A stretch of DNA of 64,000 nt from Intrasporangium flavum (GTDB taxonomy: Bacteria > Actinomycetota > Actinomycetes > Actinomycetales > Dermatophilaceae), in assembly GCF_001956915.1 (NCBI RefSeq), contig NZ_MLJO01000016.1, positions 62,001-126,000 on the forward strand. Reading direction: 5' to 3'. A program made the translations under genes and the position numbers. How positions within the stretch are numbered: position 1 is the stretch's first letter; the number at the start of each line of letters is the position of its first letter. Positions 43,425 to 54,135 of this stretch are shown here, piece after piece. The notes beneath the pieces are model-generated. The model saw only the letters and a list, made by a program, of their open reading frames with translations. It searched no databases and was not told the origin of the DNA.

Positions 43425-45158
43425 TCACGGCGGCGTGACGAACGGGTTCGTGCACACGACACGGTCCTGGGCCACGTACCGCGTCGTGACGGGCTCGCTG
43501 CGGACGAGCTCGGGCGAGCCGGGCTTGAACCACTGCCGCGTCACGGTGACGGTGAAGCCCGCGACGGGCTGCCTCGGGATGCACGAGAGGTCACCACGGC
43601 TCACCGAACGGGGCTCGACGACGTCGGTGCGCAGCCCGTCGACGGATCGCACGTCCCACACGCGGGTGCTCCAGAGCCGGCCGTGGACGACACCGTCGGT
43701 CACCCACGCCTGCAGGAGCATCCCGTACGGCGAGTCGTTCTGCCACGCGGTGTCGACCGTCGGCCAGTAGACGGCGGCGTCCCGGCCGACCGGGTAGCGC
43801 GCCTGGTAGGAGGCGTGCGCCCGCGCCTCGGTGATGGGGACGCCGGCGAAGTAGGCGAGGTTGTAGACGACCGTCGGGATCGGCGAGATCCCGCCTCCCG
43901 TGCCCTGCAGCACGTGGCCGTCGACGACGACCGCGCTCTCGGGGTCCCACGTCTCGCCCGAGGTCAGGACCCCCTCGCCGAGGACGGAGCGGAGGCTGAA
44001 GGCTCCCCCTGGCGGGACGTACGTGCCGTTGAGCCGCTGCGTGGCCGCGACGAGGCGCCGGGTCAGGGCCGCGTCGCCCTTGGGGAAGGCGGCGTCGAAG
44101 CGGGACACCGCGGTGGTGACGCCGGCAGCCTGGGCGTCGGCCGTCGTGAAGGCCGGGGCCGCGGCCACCGCGCCGACGTCGACGACCCGCGTCGAGCCGC
44201 TGATGGCCGCGGCGAAGCGCTTGGCGACCGCGTCCTCGTCGACGGCCGCACCGTCGACCGAGGGCACCAGCACCGGCGGTGCGTCGGTCGTGCTCAGCGT
44301 CCAGCGCGCGTTCGTGGCGACCTTCGTCGACACCGTGACCCGCGAGGCGACGAGGTGGGCCAGCCCCGGCTCGTCGAAGACGAGTTCGAGCGCGCCGGTG
44401 CCGTCGGGCTTGGCCGAGACGAAGGGCGCGAAGGCCGACGGGCCGACGACGGCCCGCGCCGGGCCGGCGACGAGCGTCACCGGTCCGGAGACGACGGCCC
44501 GGCCGACGGTGTCGGCGAACCGCTGGATGTCGGGGGCGGCGACGTCGGGACGGATGACGTGGACCGCCGCGGTGGCCACCGCGGTGTCGGGGAAGGCGAG
44601 CCTCAGGGCCAGCTTCGTGGCCGGGACGTCGAGGGTGGCGCCCGGCCGGGAGGGGTCGACGGACACCCGCCCTCCACCGAACGCGACGCCGCCCTGGTGC
44701 GGCTGCTGCTCGACCGTGGGGGCCAGCGCCGTGACGTAGGCCTGCAGGAGGTCGTCGTCGGCGCTCGTGAGCAGGGGGCGCTGCACCGTGCCGGTGAGCC
44801 GGTCCCAGATCCGGGTGGGGCTAAGGGTGAAACCGGTGAGTCCCTCGAGCGAGCGGTCGACGTCGACGTGCAGCCCCGCCTTCGACGGCACCACCTGCAA
44901 GGGGTCCGCGCGGCCGGGCACGGTCAGGGCGATGGGGCGCGCGAGCACCTCGCCCGCACCGCGCTGCACCCGCGCCACGGCGTGCTCGGGCGTCATGCCG
45001 CCGACCTGGATGCCGCCGACGGTGACGCTCGAGGGCAGGTGCTCGGAGGACCAGTAGCCGAGTCCCACGTAGGCGCCGCCGAGGACGACGGCGGCCACGA
45101 GGAGGCGCAGTGCGGTGCCGCGGCTCTCGCGTCGGGGCTGGGGCTGCCAGGTCTCCAT
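43425..45158 (-). CDS. VanW-family membrane-anchored protein
   Basis: 577 residues from ATG 45158 (GGAGA before it). A basic N-terminus and one membrane helix (LRLLVAAVVLGGAYVGLGYW) are followed by two PG-binding-4-like repeats at about 60-310. The VanW domain starts at about 340 with FPKGDAALTRRLVAATQRLN, GTYVPPGGAFSLRSVLGEG and GGGISPIPTVVYNLAYFAGV. VanW proteins occur beside vancomycin-resistance genes and alone in many actinobacteria; the biochemical role is unknown but probably in the cell wall. No van genes are near, so resistance is not implied. Confidence 0.85.
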   Translation of the reverse strand: METWQPQPRRESRGTALRLLVAAVVLGGAYVGLGYWSSEHLPSSVTVGGIQVGGMTPEHAVARVQRGAGEVLARPIALTVPGRADPLQVVPSKAGLHVDVDRSLEGLTGFTLSPTRIWDRLTGTVQRPLLTSADDDLLQAYVTALAPTVEQQPHQGGVAFGGGRVSVDPSRPGATLDVPATKLALRLAFPDTAVATAAVHVIRPDVAAPDIQRFADTVGRAVVSGPVTLVAGPARAVVGPSAFAPFVSAKPDGTGALELVFDEPGLAHLVASRVTVSTKVATNARWTLSTTDAPPVLVPSVDGAAVDEDAVAKRFAAAISGSTRVVDVGAVAAAPAFTTADAQAAGVTTAVSRFDAAFPKGDAALTRRLVAATQRLNGTYVPPGGAFSLRSVLGEGVLTSGETWDPESAVVVDGHVLQGTGGGISPIPTVVYNLAYFAGVPITEARAHASYQARYPVGRDAAVYWPTVDTAWQNDSPYGMLLQAWVTDGVVHGRLWSTRVWDVRSVDGLRTDVVEPRSVSRGDLSCIPRQPVAGFTVTVTRQWFKPGSPELVRSEPVTTRYVAQDRVVCTNPFVTPP

Positions 45159-45346
45159 GGTTCTCCGTGCGCGGCGTCGTGCGCGGTGTCGTGCTGGGGC
45201 GTCGTGCGGGGGCACGGCCTCGGGTGCGGTTCAGGTGGCACGAACGGTAACGCGCGCGGGGGCGCGAGACCGCGAGGCGGGTCCGGCGCGCCCCGGACGT
45301 GACCGACTCGTTGCCGCCCCGTGACGCGTGGCGCCGGAGTCTGCGG

Positions 45347-45377
45347 GAGCCCGCGGCCCGCGGGTGCCCGCGGGCTC
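45347..45377 (-). terminator. Hairpin at the mshB stop
   Basis: A 10-base-pair stem (GAGCCCGCGG at 45347-45356 with its complement at 45368-45377) overlaps the mshB stop codon, and the 11-base loop holds CCCGCGGG. The rest of the 217-base gap toward the VanW gene shows no other clear signal. Confidence 0.5.
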
Positions 45378-46272
45378 AGGCGAGGAGGCCGGGCTCCGAG
45401 GCCGCCACGGCGCCGCCCACGGTCTGCCACGTCAGGGGGTCGACGCGTCGGAACCCCTCGCGCGCCGTCGTGCGGGCCGCGATGAGGTTCGACAGGGCGT
45501 GCACGTCCTCGCTCGCGACGATGACCTGGGTGGCGTGCGCGCGCAGCGCGTCGTTCTTGACGCGTCGGGCGGCCGCGTCCTCGACGACGTGCGTGACGCG
45601 CTCGTCGGCGACGACCGACGGCGGGAAGGGGTCGGTGCGGGCGGGCAGCACGAGCGGCGGCAGCCCGTCGGGCCGGGCGCGCGTCGCGGGGTCCGCCTCG
45701 AGCAGCCAGGACCGGTCCGCCCGGGCCCACGACACCGGCGTCAGGATCTCGAAGGTGCGCTCGGGGCGCTCGGACTCCTCGAGCAGCGGCAGGGCCCGAC
45801 GCACGGCGTCGTGGGTGCGCACATGGTCGGGGTGGCCGTAGCCGCCGTGCTCGTCGTAGGTGACGACGACGTCGGGGCGGACCGAGCGCAGCACGTCGGC
45901 CACGAGCGCCGCCACCTCGTCGAGGTCGGCGCCGGCGAACGCGTCGGGGCGCGAGGCTGCGGGCGAGCCGGCCATGCCGGAGTCGCGGAAGCGCGACAGC
46001 CGGCCGGTGGCGGGGTCGGCGCCGAGCACGTGCATCGTGGCGCCGAGGCGCGCCAGGGCCTCGGTGAGCTCGGCGTGCCGGTGCGGCCCGAGGGCGTCGT
46101 CGGGGTGCCCCTCGAGGTGGGTGAGGTCGGCGGGGATGACCTCGCCCTCCTCCCCCAGCGTGCACGTCAGCACGTGCACCTCGTCGCCGCGGGCCACGTG
46201 GTGGGCCATGGCGACGCCGCACGTCAGCGTCTCGTCGTCGGGGTGGGCGTGGACGAACAGGAGCCGGGCCAC
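45376..46272 (-). CDS. mshB: GlcNAc-inositol deacetylase of mycothiol synthesis (MshB)
   Basis: 298 residues, GTG start with GAGGAGG upstream. LmbE/PIG-L-fold zinc deacetylase: FVHAHPDDETLTCGVAMAHH (zinc His and Asp), TCTLGEEGEVIPADLTHLEG, and YDEHGGYGHPDHVRTHDAV (third ligand His). It removes the acetyl group from GlcNAc-Ins to give GlcN-Ins, the second step of mycothiol synthesis; deacetylation of mycothiol S-conjugates (Mca) is a related alternative. It lies downstream of typA and the LpqW-like gene, the order seen in mycobacteria. Confidence 0.9.
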   Translation of the reverse strand: MARLLFVHAHPDDETLTCGVAMAHHVARGDEVHVLTCTLGEEGEVIPADLTHLEGHPDDALGPHRHAELTEALARLGATMHVLGADPATGRLSRFRDSGMAGSPAASRPDAFAGADLDEVAALVADVLRSVRPDVVVTYDEHGGYGHPDHVRTHDAVRRALPLLEESERPERTFEILTPVSWARADRSWLLEADPATRARPDGLPPLVLPARTDPFPPSVVADERVTHVVEDAAARRVKNDALRAHATQVIVASEDVHALSNLIAARTTAREGFRRVDPLTWQTVGGAVAASEPGLLA

Positions 46273-46306
46273 GGGGCCTCCTCGGTGCGGGGCGGGTGGA
46301 CGGAGG

Positions 46307-48148
46307 TCAGCGGACGGCGACGGTGGCGAGGTCGACGATGCCGCCGACCGCGTGGTCCTCGTAGTGCACGACGCCCGCGCCGTGCAGGTAGAGGGCCTTG
46401 GTCGCCGACAGCGCGACGTAGCCGCCGGCGTCGCGCAGCGCGGTGTCGGCCTGCAGCCAGACCTTCTCGCGCTGCGCCGGGTCGGCGGTGCCCCCGGCCT
46501 TGTCGATGAGCCCGTTGACGGTCTTGTCGTCGAAGTAGCCGACGTCCTGCCCCGGGCCGGTGGAGTCGATGTTGATGCGCGAGTCGAACAGGGCCGGCAG
46601 GACCCCGGAGGCCGACGGCCAGTCGGGCGTCCAGACGCCGCGGAACACGTCGAACGACGAGCCGGACGTCTTGCGCTCGATCGTCTCGTAGTACTCCTCG
46701 GGCGGGACGCCGGTCAGCTGGACGTCGAAGCCGGCGCGCTCCCAGCCGGCGGCCAGCGAGGCGTAGGCCTTGTCGCCGAGGACCGAGCGCGCGTAGACGA
46801 CGCGCACCTTCACCGGCGTCTTGACGCCGGCCTGGTCGAGGACGCGGCGGGCCTGCTCGGGGTCGCCGTCGACCTTCGCGCCGCTCGGCACCTCGACCGT
46901 CGACGGGTCGACCGCCGGCGACAGGATCGACCACGTCGGCGTGCCGGCGCCCTCGCCGCCGTTGGCGGTGACGTACGTGGCGCGGTTGGTCGCGAGCGAG
47001 AACGCCTTGCGCACAGCAGGATTCGACATGACCTTGCTGCGCATGTTGAGCGCCAGGTAGTCGACGCTGCCCGTGTACGGGAACGTGAGGCGGGCCTGCA
47101 GGTCGGTGCCGGCCTGGTTGCGCAGCGTCGGGCTCGCCTGGACCCACGACACCGCGTTGGTGTCGTCGTCGCTCTGGTTGAGCAGGCGCTGGATGACCGT
47201 CGACTCACCGAGCCCGGCGGTCACCTCGATGCGGTCGGGGTAGGCCTCGCGCACCGGGTCGGTGCGGGGGTCCCAGTTCGTGTTGCGCACGAACGTGCCC
47301 CCCTCGCCGGGCTTCCACGGCTGTTCGAGCCGGTAGGGGCCGCTCGACATGACGTCGTAGGAGGTCTTGTCGTCCTTGCGGTCGCTCGAGGCCTTGCGGG
47401 GGGCGAACTCCGGCAGCGCCACGACCTGCGGGAAGTCGGGCTCGGCGTCGCGCAGGTGGAAGGTGATGGTGCGCCCCGAGCAGGCGACGGCCTGGTCGAA
47501 GTCCTTCTGGTGGTCCTTGTCGCCGGGGCCCTGGTAGACGGGCTTCTCCAGGCCCTCGGCCGTGACCCGGGTCGGGATGTCGAGCAGGAAGCTGGCGTAG
47601 TTCGTGCCGCCGACGTGCGTGCGCCGGTCGAAGGTGCGGGCGATGCCGTGGCGGACGTCCTCGCACGTGATCGGCGAGCCGTCCTGCCACTTCAGACCCT
47701 CACGCAGCGTGAACGTCCACGTCCTGGCGCCGTCCTTGGGTGTGCCGGTGTCGGTGGCGAGGTCGGGCACGACGTCGCGCTGGTGCTCGCCGGTGCCGTA
47801 GGCGGTCAGGCCCCGGGCGAAGACGCGCTGGGCGAAGAAGGCCTCGGGCCCGACGTACATCAGCTGCGGGTCCCAGGTCGCGACGTCGCCGGCGACGAGC
47901 ACCTTGAGCGTGCCGCCCGGCCCGGGGGCCGCGTCGCTGCCGGCGGTCGAGGCCGACGAGTGGGCGACGTCGGTGGCCGAGCCGGCCTCACCCGCGGCGG
48001 TGCAGCCGGTGGCCGCCGTCGACAGGACGACGGCGGCGACACCGGCCAGCGCGGCCCGCCGGGACGCCCAGGAGCCCCCGGGCGTCCGCGACCTCCGCGA
48101 CGTCAAGGACCCCACGGACCGCCGAAGTGCACGCACCACGCCCGCCAC
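46307..48148 (-). CDS. LpqW-like family 5 solute-binding lipoprotein
   Basis: 613 residues, GTG start six bases after the typA stop. The signal peptide ends in a lipobox (STAATGC), followed by a Ser/Ala linker. The body is the SBP family 5 fold: TLKVLVAGDVATWDPQLMYV, TWTFTLREGLKWQDGSPITC, YDVMSSGPYRLEQPWKPGEG and FDVFRGVWTPDWPSASGVLP. No permease or ATPase gene is adjacent. The typA-SBP-mshB context equals typA-lpqW-mshB in M. tuberculosis, where LpqW steers mannolipid synthesis rather than transport. Either a similar role or orphan uptake of peptides is possible. Confidence 0.85.
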   Translation of the reverse strand: MAGVVRALRRSVGSLTSRRSRTPGGSWASRRAALAGVAAVVLSTAATGCTAAGEAGSATDVAHSSASTAGSDAAPGPGGTLKVLVAGDVATWDPQLMYVGPEAFFAQRVFARGLTAYGTGEHQRDVVPDLATDTGTPKDGARTWTFTLREGLKWQDGSPITCEDVRHGIARTFDRRTHVGGTNYASFLLDIPTRVTAEGLEKPVYQGPGDKDHQKDFDQAVACSGRTITFHLRDAEPDFPQVVALPEFAPRKASSDRKDDKTSYDVMSSGPYRLEQPWKPGEGGTFVRNTNWDPRTDPVREAYPDRIEVTAGLGESTVIQRLLNQSDDDTNAVSWVQASPTLRNQAGTDLQARLTFPYTGSVDYLALNMRSKVMSNPAVRKAFSLATNRATYVTANGGEGAGTPTWSILSPAVDPSTVEVPSGAKVDGDPEQARRVLDQAGVKTPVKVRVVYARSVLGDKAYASLAAGWERAGFDVQLTGVPPEEYYETIERKTSGSSFDVFRGVWTPDWPSASGVLPALFDSRINIDSTGPGQDVGYFDDKTVNGLIDKAGGTADPAQREKVWLQADTALRDAGGYVALSATKALYLHGAGVVHYEDHAVGGIVDLATVAVR

Positions 48149-48154
48149 GCCGGA

Positions 48155-50059
<1,905 letters not shown>

Positions 50060-50129
50060 GAGGGACAGTCTCTCAGGGGTTGGGCGGTGCTTCCGACCAC
50101 CGGACGTGCCGAAGCGGATCGGACGGGGC

Positions 50130-50175
50130 GGGACGTGCGGGGACGAACGGGACGTACTCGGACAGGGTGGGACGT
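50130..50175 (-). repeat. Three spaced GGGACGT heptamers upstream of typA
   Basis: GGGACGT at 50130, 50149 and 50169, so 19 and 20 bases apart (about two helical turns), with a further GGACGT at 50102. They lie 70-115 bases before the typA ATG in the 136-base gap. Confidence 0.55.
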
Positions 50176-50195
50176 GGCCGACGGAGCGGAGCGGG

Positions 50196-50645
<450 letters not shown>

Positions 50646-50792
50646 GGCGACGTCGATGGTGCCACACCGACGCGTCGAAACCCGCACGAGGACAACCGCA
50701 CGCGCGAGCACTCCGCACGCTCGGGCGGGCGGGCGGCGTCCCCCGACCCGCACGAGCGACCACTCGGCACGCTTCCGCGGTTTACTGGGGCG

Positions 50793-51113
50793 ATGGCACG
50801 ACGACTGGACGACGAGGAGATCACGCGGCAGCTCGGCGACCTGCCCGGCTGGACCCGCGACGGTGACACCATCCGGGCCTCGTTCACGGCGCCCGACTTC
50901 CCGACCGGCATCCGGCTCGTCGACGAGGTCGCGGCCGACGCGGAGTCGATGGACCACCACCCCGACATCGACATCCGGTGGACGACGCTCACCTTCGCCC
51001 TGTCGACGCACTCCGAGGGCGGCCTGACCCAGCTCGACGTCGAGCTCGCGCACCAGATCTCGCAGGCCGCGGCCCGCCTCGGCGCGGGCGCCGGGTCGAC
51101 GACACCGTCCTGA
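50793..51113 (+). CDS. Pterin-4a-carbinolamine dehydratase
   Basis: 106 residues. The signature [20 protein letters not shown] with its His-His-Pro-Asp is present, as are [20 protein letters not shown] and [17 protein letters not shown]. The enzyme dehydrates 4a-hydroxytetrahydrobiopterin; many bacteria keep it without an aromatic amino acid hydroxylase, perhaps for other pterins. No pterin gene is near. There is no clear Shine-Dalgarno; TTTACT lies six bases before the ATG. Confidence 0.9.
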   Translation: MARRLDDEEITRQLGDLPGWTRDGDTIRASFTAPDFPTGIRLVDEVAADAESMDHHPDIDIRWTTLTFALSTHSEGGLTQLDVELAHQISQAAARLGAGAGSTTPS

Positions 51114-51127
51114 GCGGCTCCGTCACC

Positions 51128-51133
51128 TAGGAT
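51128..51133 (+). promoter_or_regulatory. -10 element for the leader ORF (leaderless)
   Basis: TAGGAT, six bases before ATG 51140. Confidence 0.55.
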
Positions 51134-51139
51134 CACCTC

Positions 51140-51268
51140 ATGCGATCACACACCAGGCACGAGTCGCGCGGGTCCCGCGACGGCTCCCAGGAGGGCCATA
51201 GTCCCTCGCCGGACCCTGTCCGGCCGCCCCAGTCCCACCACCCGCTCACCGGGGTGGTGATCGCATGA
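51140..51268 (+). CDS. Proline-rich leader ORF overlapping the CNNM start
   Basis: 42 codons starting at a leaderless ATG. The stop TGA overlaps the ATG of the CNNM gene as ATGA (51265-51268), so the two are translationally coupled. The middle of the peptide is polar; the second half is proline-rich (SPSPDPVRPPQSHHP, residues 21-35, with six Pro). Proline-coded leaders are known to sense low Mg2+ in front of mgtA and mgtE-type genes. The same here is inference, but the downstream genes are of the Mg2+/Co2+ (CNNM/CorC) type. Confidence 0.55.
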   Translation: MRSHTRHESRGSRDGSQEGHSPSPDPVRPPQSHHPLTGVVIA

Positions 51269-52842
51269 GCACCTTCCTCGGCATCGCCCTCGGCGTCCTG
51301 CTGATCCTCGCCCTCACTGCGGCGACCGGCTACTTCGTGGCCCAGGAGTTCGCCTACGTCGCCGTCGACCGCAACGCCCTCAAGCAGCTCGCCGACGGGG
51401 GTGACGCCGCCGCCGAGCGCGCGCTGCGCGTCACCTCGCAGCTGTCGTTCACGCTGTCGGCCGCGCAGTTCGGCATCACCGTGACCGCCCTGCTCGTCGG
51501 CTACGTCTCCGAGCCGCTCGTCGGCGAGGGCCTCGCGCAGCTGCTCGACCCCGACCTGTCGTACGCGGCCCGCCTCAGCCTGTCGGTCACCGCGGTGCTC
51601 GTGTTCTCGACCGTCGTCCAGATGGTCTTCGGCGAGCTCGCCCCGAAGAACCTCGCCATCGCCCGCACCGTGCCGCTCGCGCGGGCCCTGAGCCGCTCGA
51701 CGCTCGTCTACCTCACCCTCGCCGGCCCGGTCGTGCGCCTCTTCGACCGCGCGTCGACGACCCTGCTGCGCAAGGTCGGCATCGAGCCCGTCGACGAGCT
51801 CGAGCACGGCGCCACCGCCGAGGACCTCACCCGCATCATCGACGAGTCGCACGCCGGGGGCCTGCTCGACGACGACCTCTCCGAGGTGCTCGAGGGGGGC
51901 CTGCGCTTCCGCGAGCTCGACGCCGGTGACGTCATGACGCCGCGCGTGCGGGTCACGACGGTCCGCGTCGACGAGCCGGTCACCCGGCTCGTCGAGCTGC
52001 TCGACACCGGCTGGTCGCGCTTCCCCGTCACCGGCCGCGACGGCGACGACATCGTCGGGGTCGCCGGCATCGCCGAGGTGCTCGCCGTCGAACCCTCGAG
52101 GCGCGCGACGACGACGATCGGGTCGGTCGTCCCGGATCCGACCGTCGTGCCGACGAGCGCCCCGCTCCCCCGCGTCCTCGAGCAGCTCCGCACCGACCAC
52201 CGGCAGATGGCCGTCGTCGTCGACGAGCACGGCGGCTTCGCCGGCATCGTGACGTTCGAGGACCTCGCGGAGGAGGTCGTCGGCGAGATCCTCGACGAGG
52301 GCGACGCCGTGCCCACGGGCGTCGTCGACGCCGGTGAGGACGCCTGGCTGACGCCGGGCCACGTACGCCTCGACGAGCTCGACACGGCCACCGGCCTCAT
52401 GCTCGAGAGCGGCGACGAGTACTCGACCCTGAGCGGGCTCGTCCTCGAGCACCTCGGCCGCACCGCCGTCGCCGGCGACGTCGTCGTCGTCGAGGCACGC
52501 CGCGAGGTCGCCGACCGCCGCCACGACGACGGCGAGGACCGCGAGTCCTCCTCTGCCCCGGCCGAACCCGGCCCCGAGCGTCCTGAGCGCGACGAGCGTC
52601 ACGAGCGTCACGAGCGCGGGGAGCGTGAGGACCACGAGCCGCGTCGACCGGCCGTCTCGGTGCGCGTCACCGTCGAGGCCGTCGAGCGCCACGTACCGTC
52701 CTCGGTCCGCGTCGAGGTGCTCGACCTCATGGCCGACCTCGAGCAGCTCGCCGACGACACCGGGCACGACACCGGGCACGACACCGGCCACGACGCCGGC
52801 CACGACGCCGGGCACGCCTCGCGGACGGAGGCCGGCCGATGA
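51265..52842 (+). CDS. CNNM/CorC-type membrane protein with CBS pair and His/Asp-rich tail
   Basis: 525 residues. The DUF21/CNNM membrane domain covers about 1-190 (FLGIALGVLLILALTAATGY; VFSTVVQMVFGELAPKNLAI). A CBS pair follows at about 215-345 (DAGDVMTPRVRVTTV; VVDEHGGFAGIVTFEDLAEE), then a CorC/HlyC domain at about 350-415. The C-terminal tail is unusual: HERHERGEREDHEPR and, at the end, five GHDTGHD-type units that could bind metal. Relatives transport or regulate Mg2+/Co2+/Na+. The next gene overlaps by four bases. Confidence 0.9.
   Translation: MSTFLGIALGVLLILALTAATGYFVAQEFAYVAVDRNALKQLADGGDAAAERALRVTSQLSFTLSAAQFGITVTALLVGYVSEPLVGEGLAQLLDPDLSYAARLSLSVTAVLVFSTVVQMVFGELAPKNLAIARTVPLARALSRSTLVYLTLAGPVVRLFDRASTTLLRKVGIEPVDELEHGATAEDLTRIIDESHAGGLLDDDLSEVLEGGLRFRELDAGDVMTPRVRVTTVRVDEPVTRLVELLDTGWSRFPVTGRDGDDIVGVAGIAEVLAVEPSRRATTTIGSVVPDPTVVPTSAPLPRVLEQLRTDHRQMAVVVDEHGGFAGIVTFEDLAEEVVGEILDEGDAVPTGVVDAGEDAWLTPGHVRLDELDTATGLMLESGDEYSTLSGLVLEHLGRTAVAGDVVVVEARREVADRRHDDGEDRESSSAPAEPGPERPERDERHERHERGEREDHEPRRPAVSVRVTVEAVERHVPSSVRVEVLDLMADLEQLADDTGHDTGHDTGHDAGHDAGHASRTEAGR
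52756..52815 (+). repeat. 12-base tandem repeat coding the His/Asp tail
   Basis: Five consecutive 12-base units (GACACCGGGCAC and variants) giving DTGH or DAGH per unit. Confidence 0.85.
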
Positions 52843-53852
52843 CCACCGCCCTGCTCGTCTCCCTGCTGCTGCTCGTGCTCAACGCGTTCTTCGTCGCCGC
52901 CGAGTTCGCCCTCGTCGCGAGCAAGCGCCACCGCCTCGAGGACCTCGCCGAGAAGGGCAGCGCCGCCGCCCGGTCGGCGGTCCGCGGGTCGCGCGAGCTG
53001 TCCCTCATGCTCGCCGGCGCCCAGCTCGGCATCACGCTGTGCACCCTCGGCCTCGGCTCGCTCGCGAAGCCGGCCGTGGCCGAGCTGCTCACCCCCGTGC
53101 TCACCTTCCTGCGCCTGCCCGACGCGGTCGCCTACCCGATCGCGGTCGTGCTCGCCGTCGGCGTCGTCGTCTTCCTCCACATGGTCGTCGGCGAGATGGC
53201 CCCCAAGTCGTGGGCCATCGCCCACCCCGAGCGCTCGGCCGTGCTCCTCGCGCTGCCGTTCCGCGGCTTCGCCTGGGTGGTGCGCCCGGCTCTGAGCGTG
53301 CTCAACGCGATGGCGAACGCCTGCCTGCGGCTCGTGCGGGTCCAGCCCGTCGACGAGCTGGCCCAGGTGCACGGCCCCGAGGAGCTGCAGCTGCTCCTGA
53401 CGAGCGCGCGCGAGCACGGCCAGCTGGCCGAGCCCGAGCACCGGGTGCTGGCGGGGGCCATCGCCCTCGACACGACGCCCCTGGCCGAGGCCGTCGTGCC
53501 GCTGGAGCGTGTCGTCGGCGTCCCGACGACGGCCACGTGCACCGACGCCGAGGCGGTGTCGCGCACGTCGGGCCGGTCGCGCCTCGTCGTCACGGAGGAG
53601 GGCGACCCGGTGGGCGTCGCCCACGTGCGCGACGTCGTGCGGGCCGCGCCCGAGGCTCCGGTGACCACCGTGACGGCGCCGGTCGTCCGGGTCGGGTCGG
53701 GCCTCTCCCTGCTCGACGCGCTCTCGGTGCTGCGGGCCGAGCGCGCCCAGCTCGCCCTCGTCGAGGGCCCCTCCGGCCCGGTCGGCATCGTCACGATGGA
53801 GGACCTCCTCGAGCGCGTCCTCGGACGCTTCGACGACGAGACCGACGCCTGA
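52839..53852 (+). CDS. Second CNNM-type membrane protein with CBS domains
   Basis: 337 residues; ATG overlaps the previous stop by four bases. CNNM membrane domain at about 1-175 (LVSLLLLVLNAFFVAAEFAL; VVVFLHMVVGEMAPKSWAIA), then a CBS pair at about 205-330 (TTPLAEAVVPLERVVGVP; PSGPVGIVTMEDLLERVLG). It ends right after CBS and lacks the CorC/HlyC domain of its partner. The two probably form a hetero-oligomer. An imperfect hairpin follows at about 53870-53905. Confidence 0.9.
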   Translation: MTTALLVSLLLLVLNAFFVAAEFALVASKRHRLEDLAEKGSAAARSAVRGSRELSLMLAGAQLGITLCTLGLGSLAKPAVAELLTPVLTFLRLPDAVAYPIAVVLAVGVVVFLHMVVGEMAPKSWAIAHPERSAVLLALPFRGFAWVVRPALSVLNAMANACLRLVRVQPVDELAQVHGPEELQLLLTSAREHGQLAEPEHRVLAGAIALDTTPLAEAVVPLERVVGVPTTATCTDAEAVSRTSGRSRLVVTEEGDPVGVAHVRDVVRAAPEAPVTTVTAPVVRVGSGLSLLDALSVLRAERAQLALVEGPSGPVGIVTMEDLLERVLGRFDDETDA

Positions 53853-54037
53853 GAGCCACCTGCCAGTCCCCCGGGAGGGGGCTGGGCAGGCGCGTCCCGG
53901 CTCCTTCGGGTCGGCGCCCGGAAACGGGCGCCGACCTGCGGAATCCTTCGCCCGTGCGGGCCATGTCGCCGGAAGATCTCCGCCCTGTCACGATTCGGCC
54001 AAGTCGGTTGCCGCCGGTGTTTCGTCGCTGAAAGATG

Positions 54038-54065
54038 TTGCGCGCGGTCGTGGGGGGCCTATGGT
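54038..54065 (+). promoter_or_regulatory. Promoter of the dpp operon
   Basis: -35-like TTGCGC (54038-54043), 16 bases, -10 TATGGT (54060-54065). It places the transcript start near 54072 and thereby excludes the in-frame ATG at 54061 as a start. The 283-base gap upstream holds an imperfect hairpin near 53870-53905 and nothing else clear. Confidence 0.55.
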
Positions 54066-54135
54066 GGCGGTCGCTTCGCACGTCCGGAGGGCAATGTCGG
54101 CCCTCCGCGCAAGTCACGACCCGGAGGTAGAGCCC

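Noticed and set aside
43425-45158. A vancomycin-resistance locus because of VanW
   Set aside because: No vanH/A/X or vanR/S genes are nearby; VanW-domain proteins are common in non-resistant actinobacteria.
51133-52815. A 560-codon minus-strand frame opposite the first CNNM gene
   Set aside because: Antisense shadow; the plus strand has a full family match and a coupled leader.
54061-54135. Earlier ATG of dppC at 54061
   Set aside because: This ATG is part of the -10 element TATGGT and has no Shine-Dalgarno, whereas GTG 54136 has GGAGGT.
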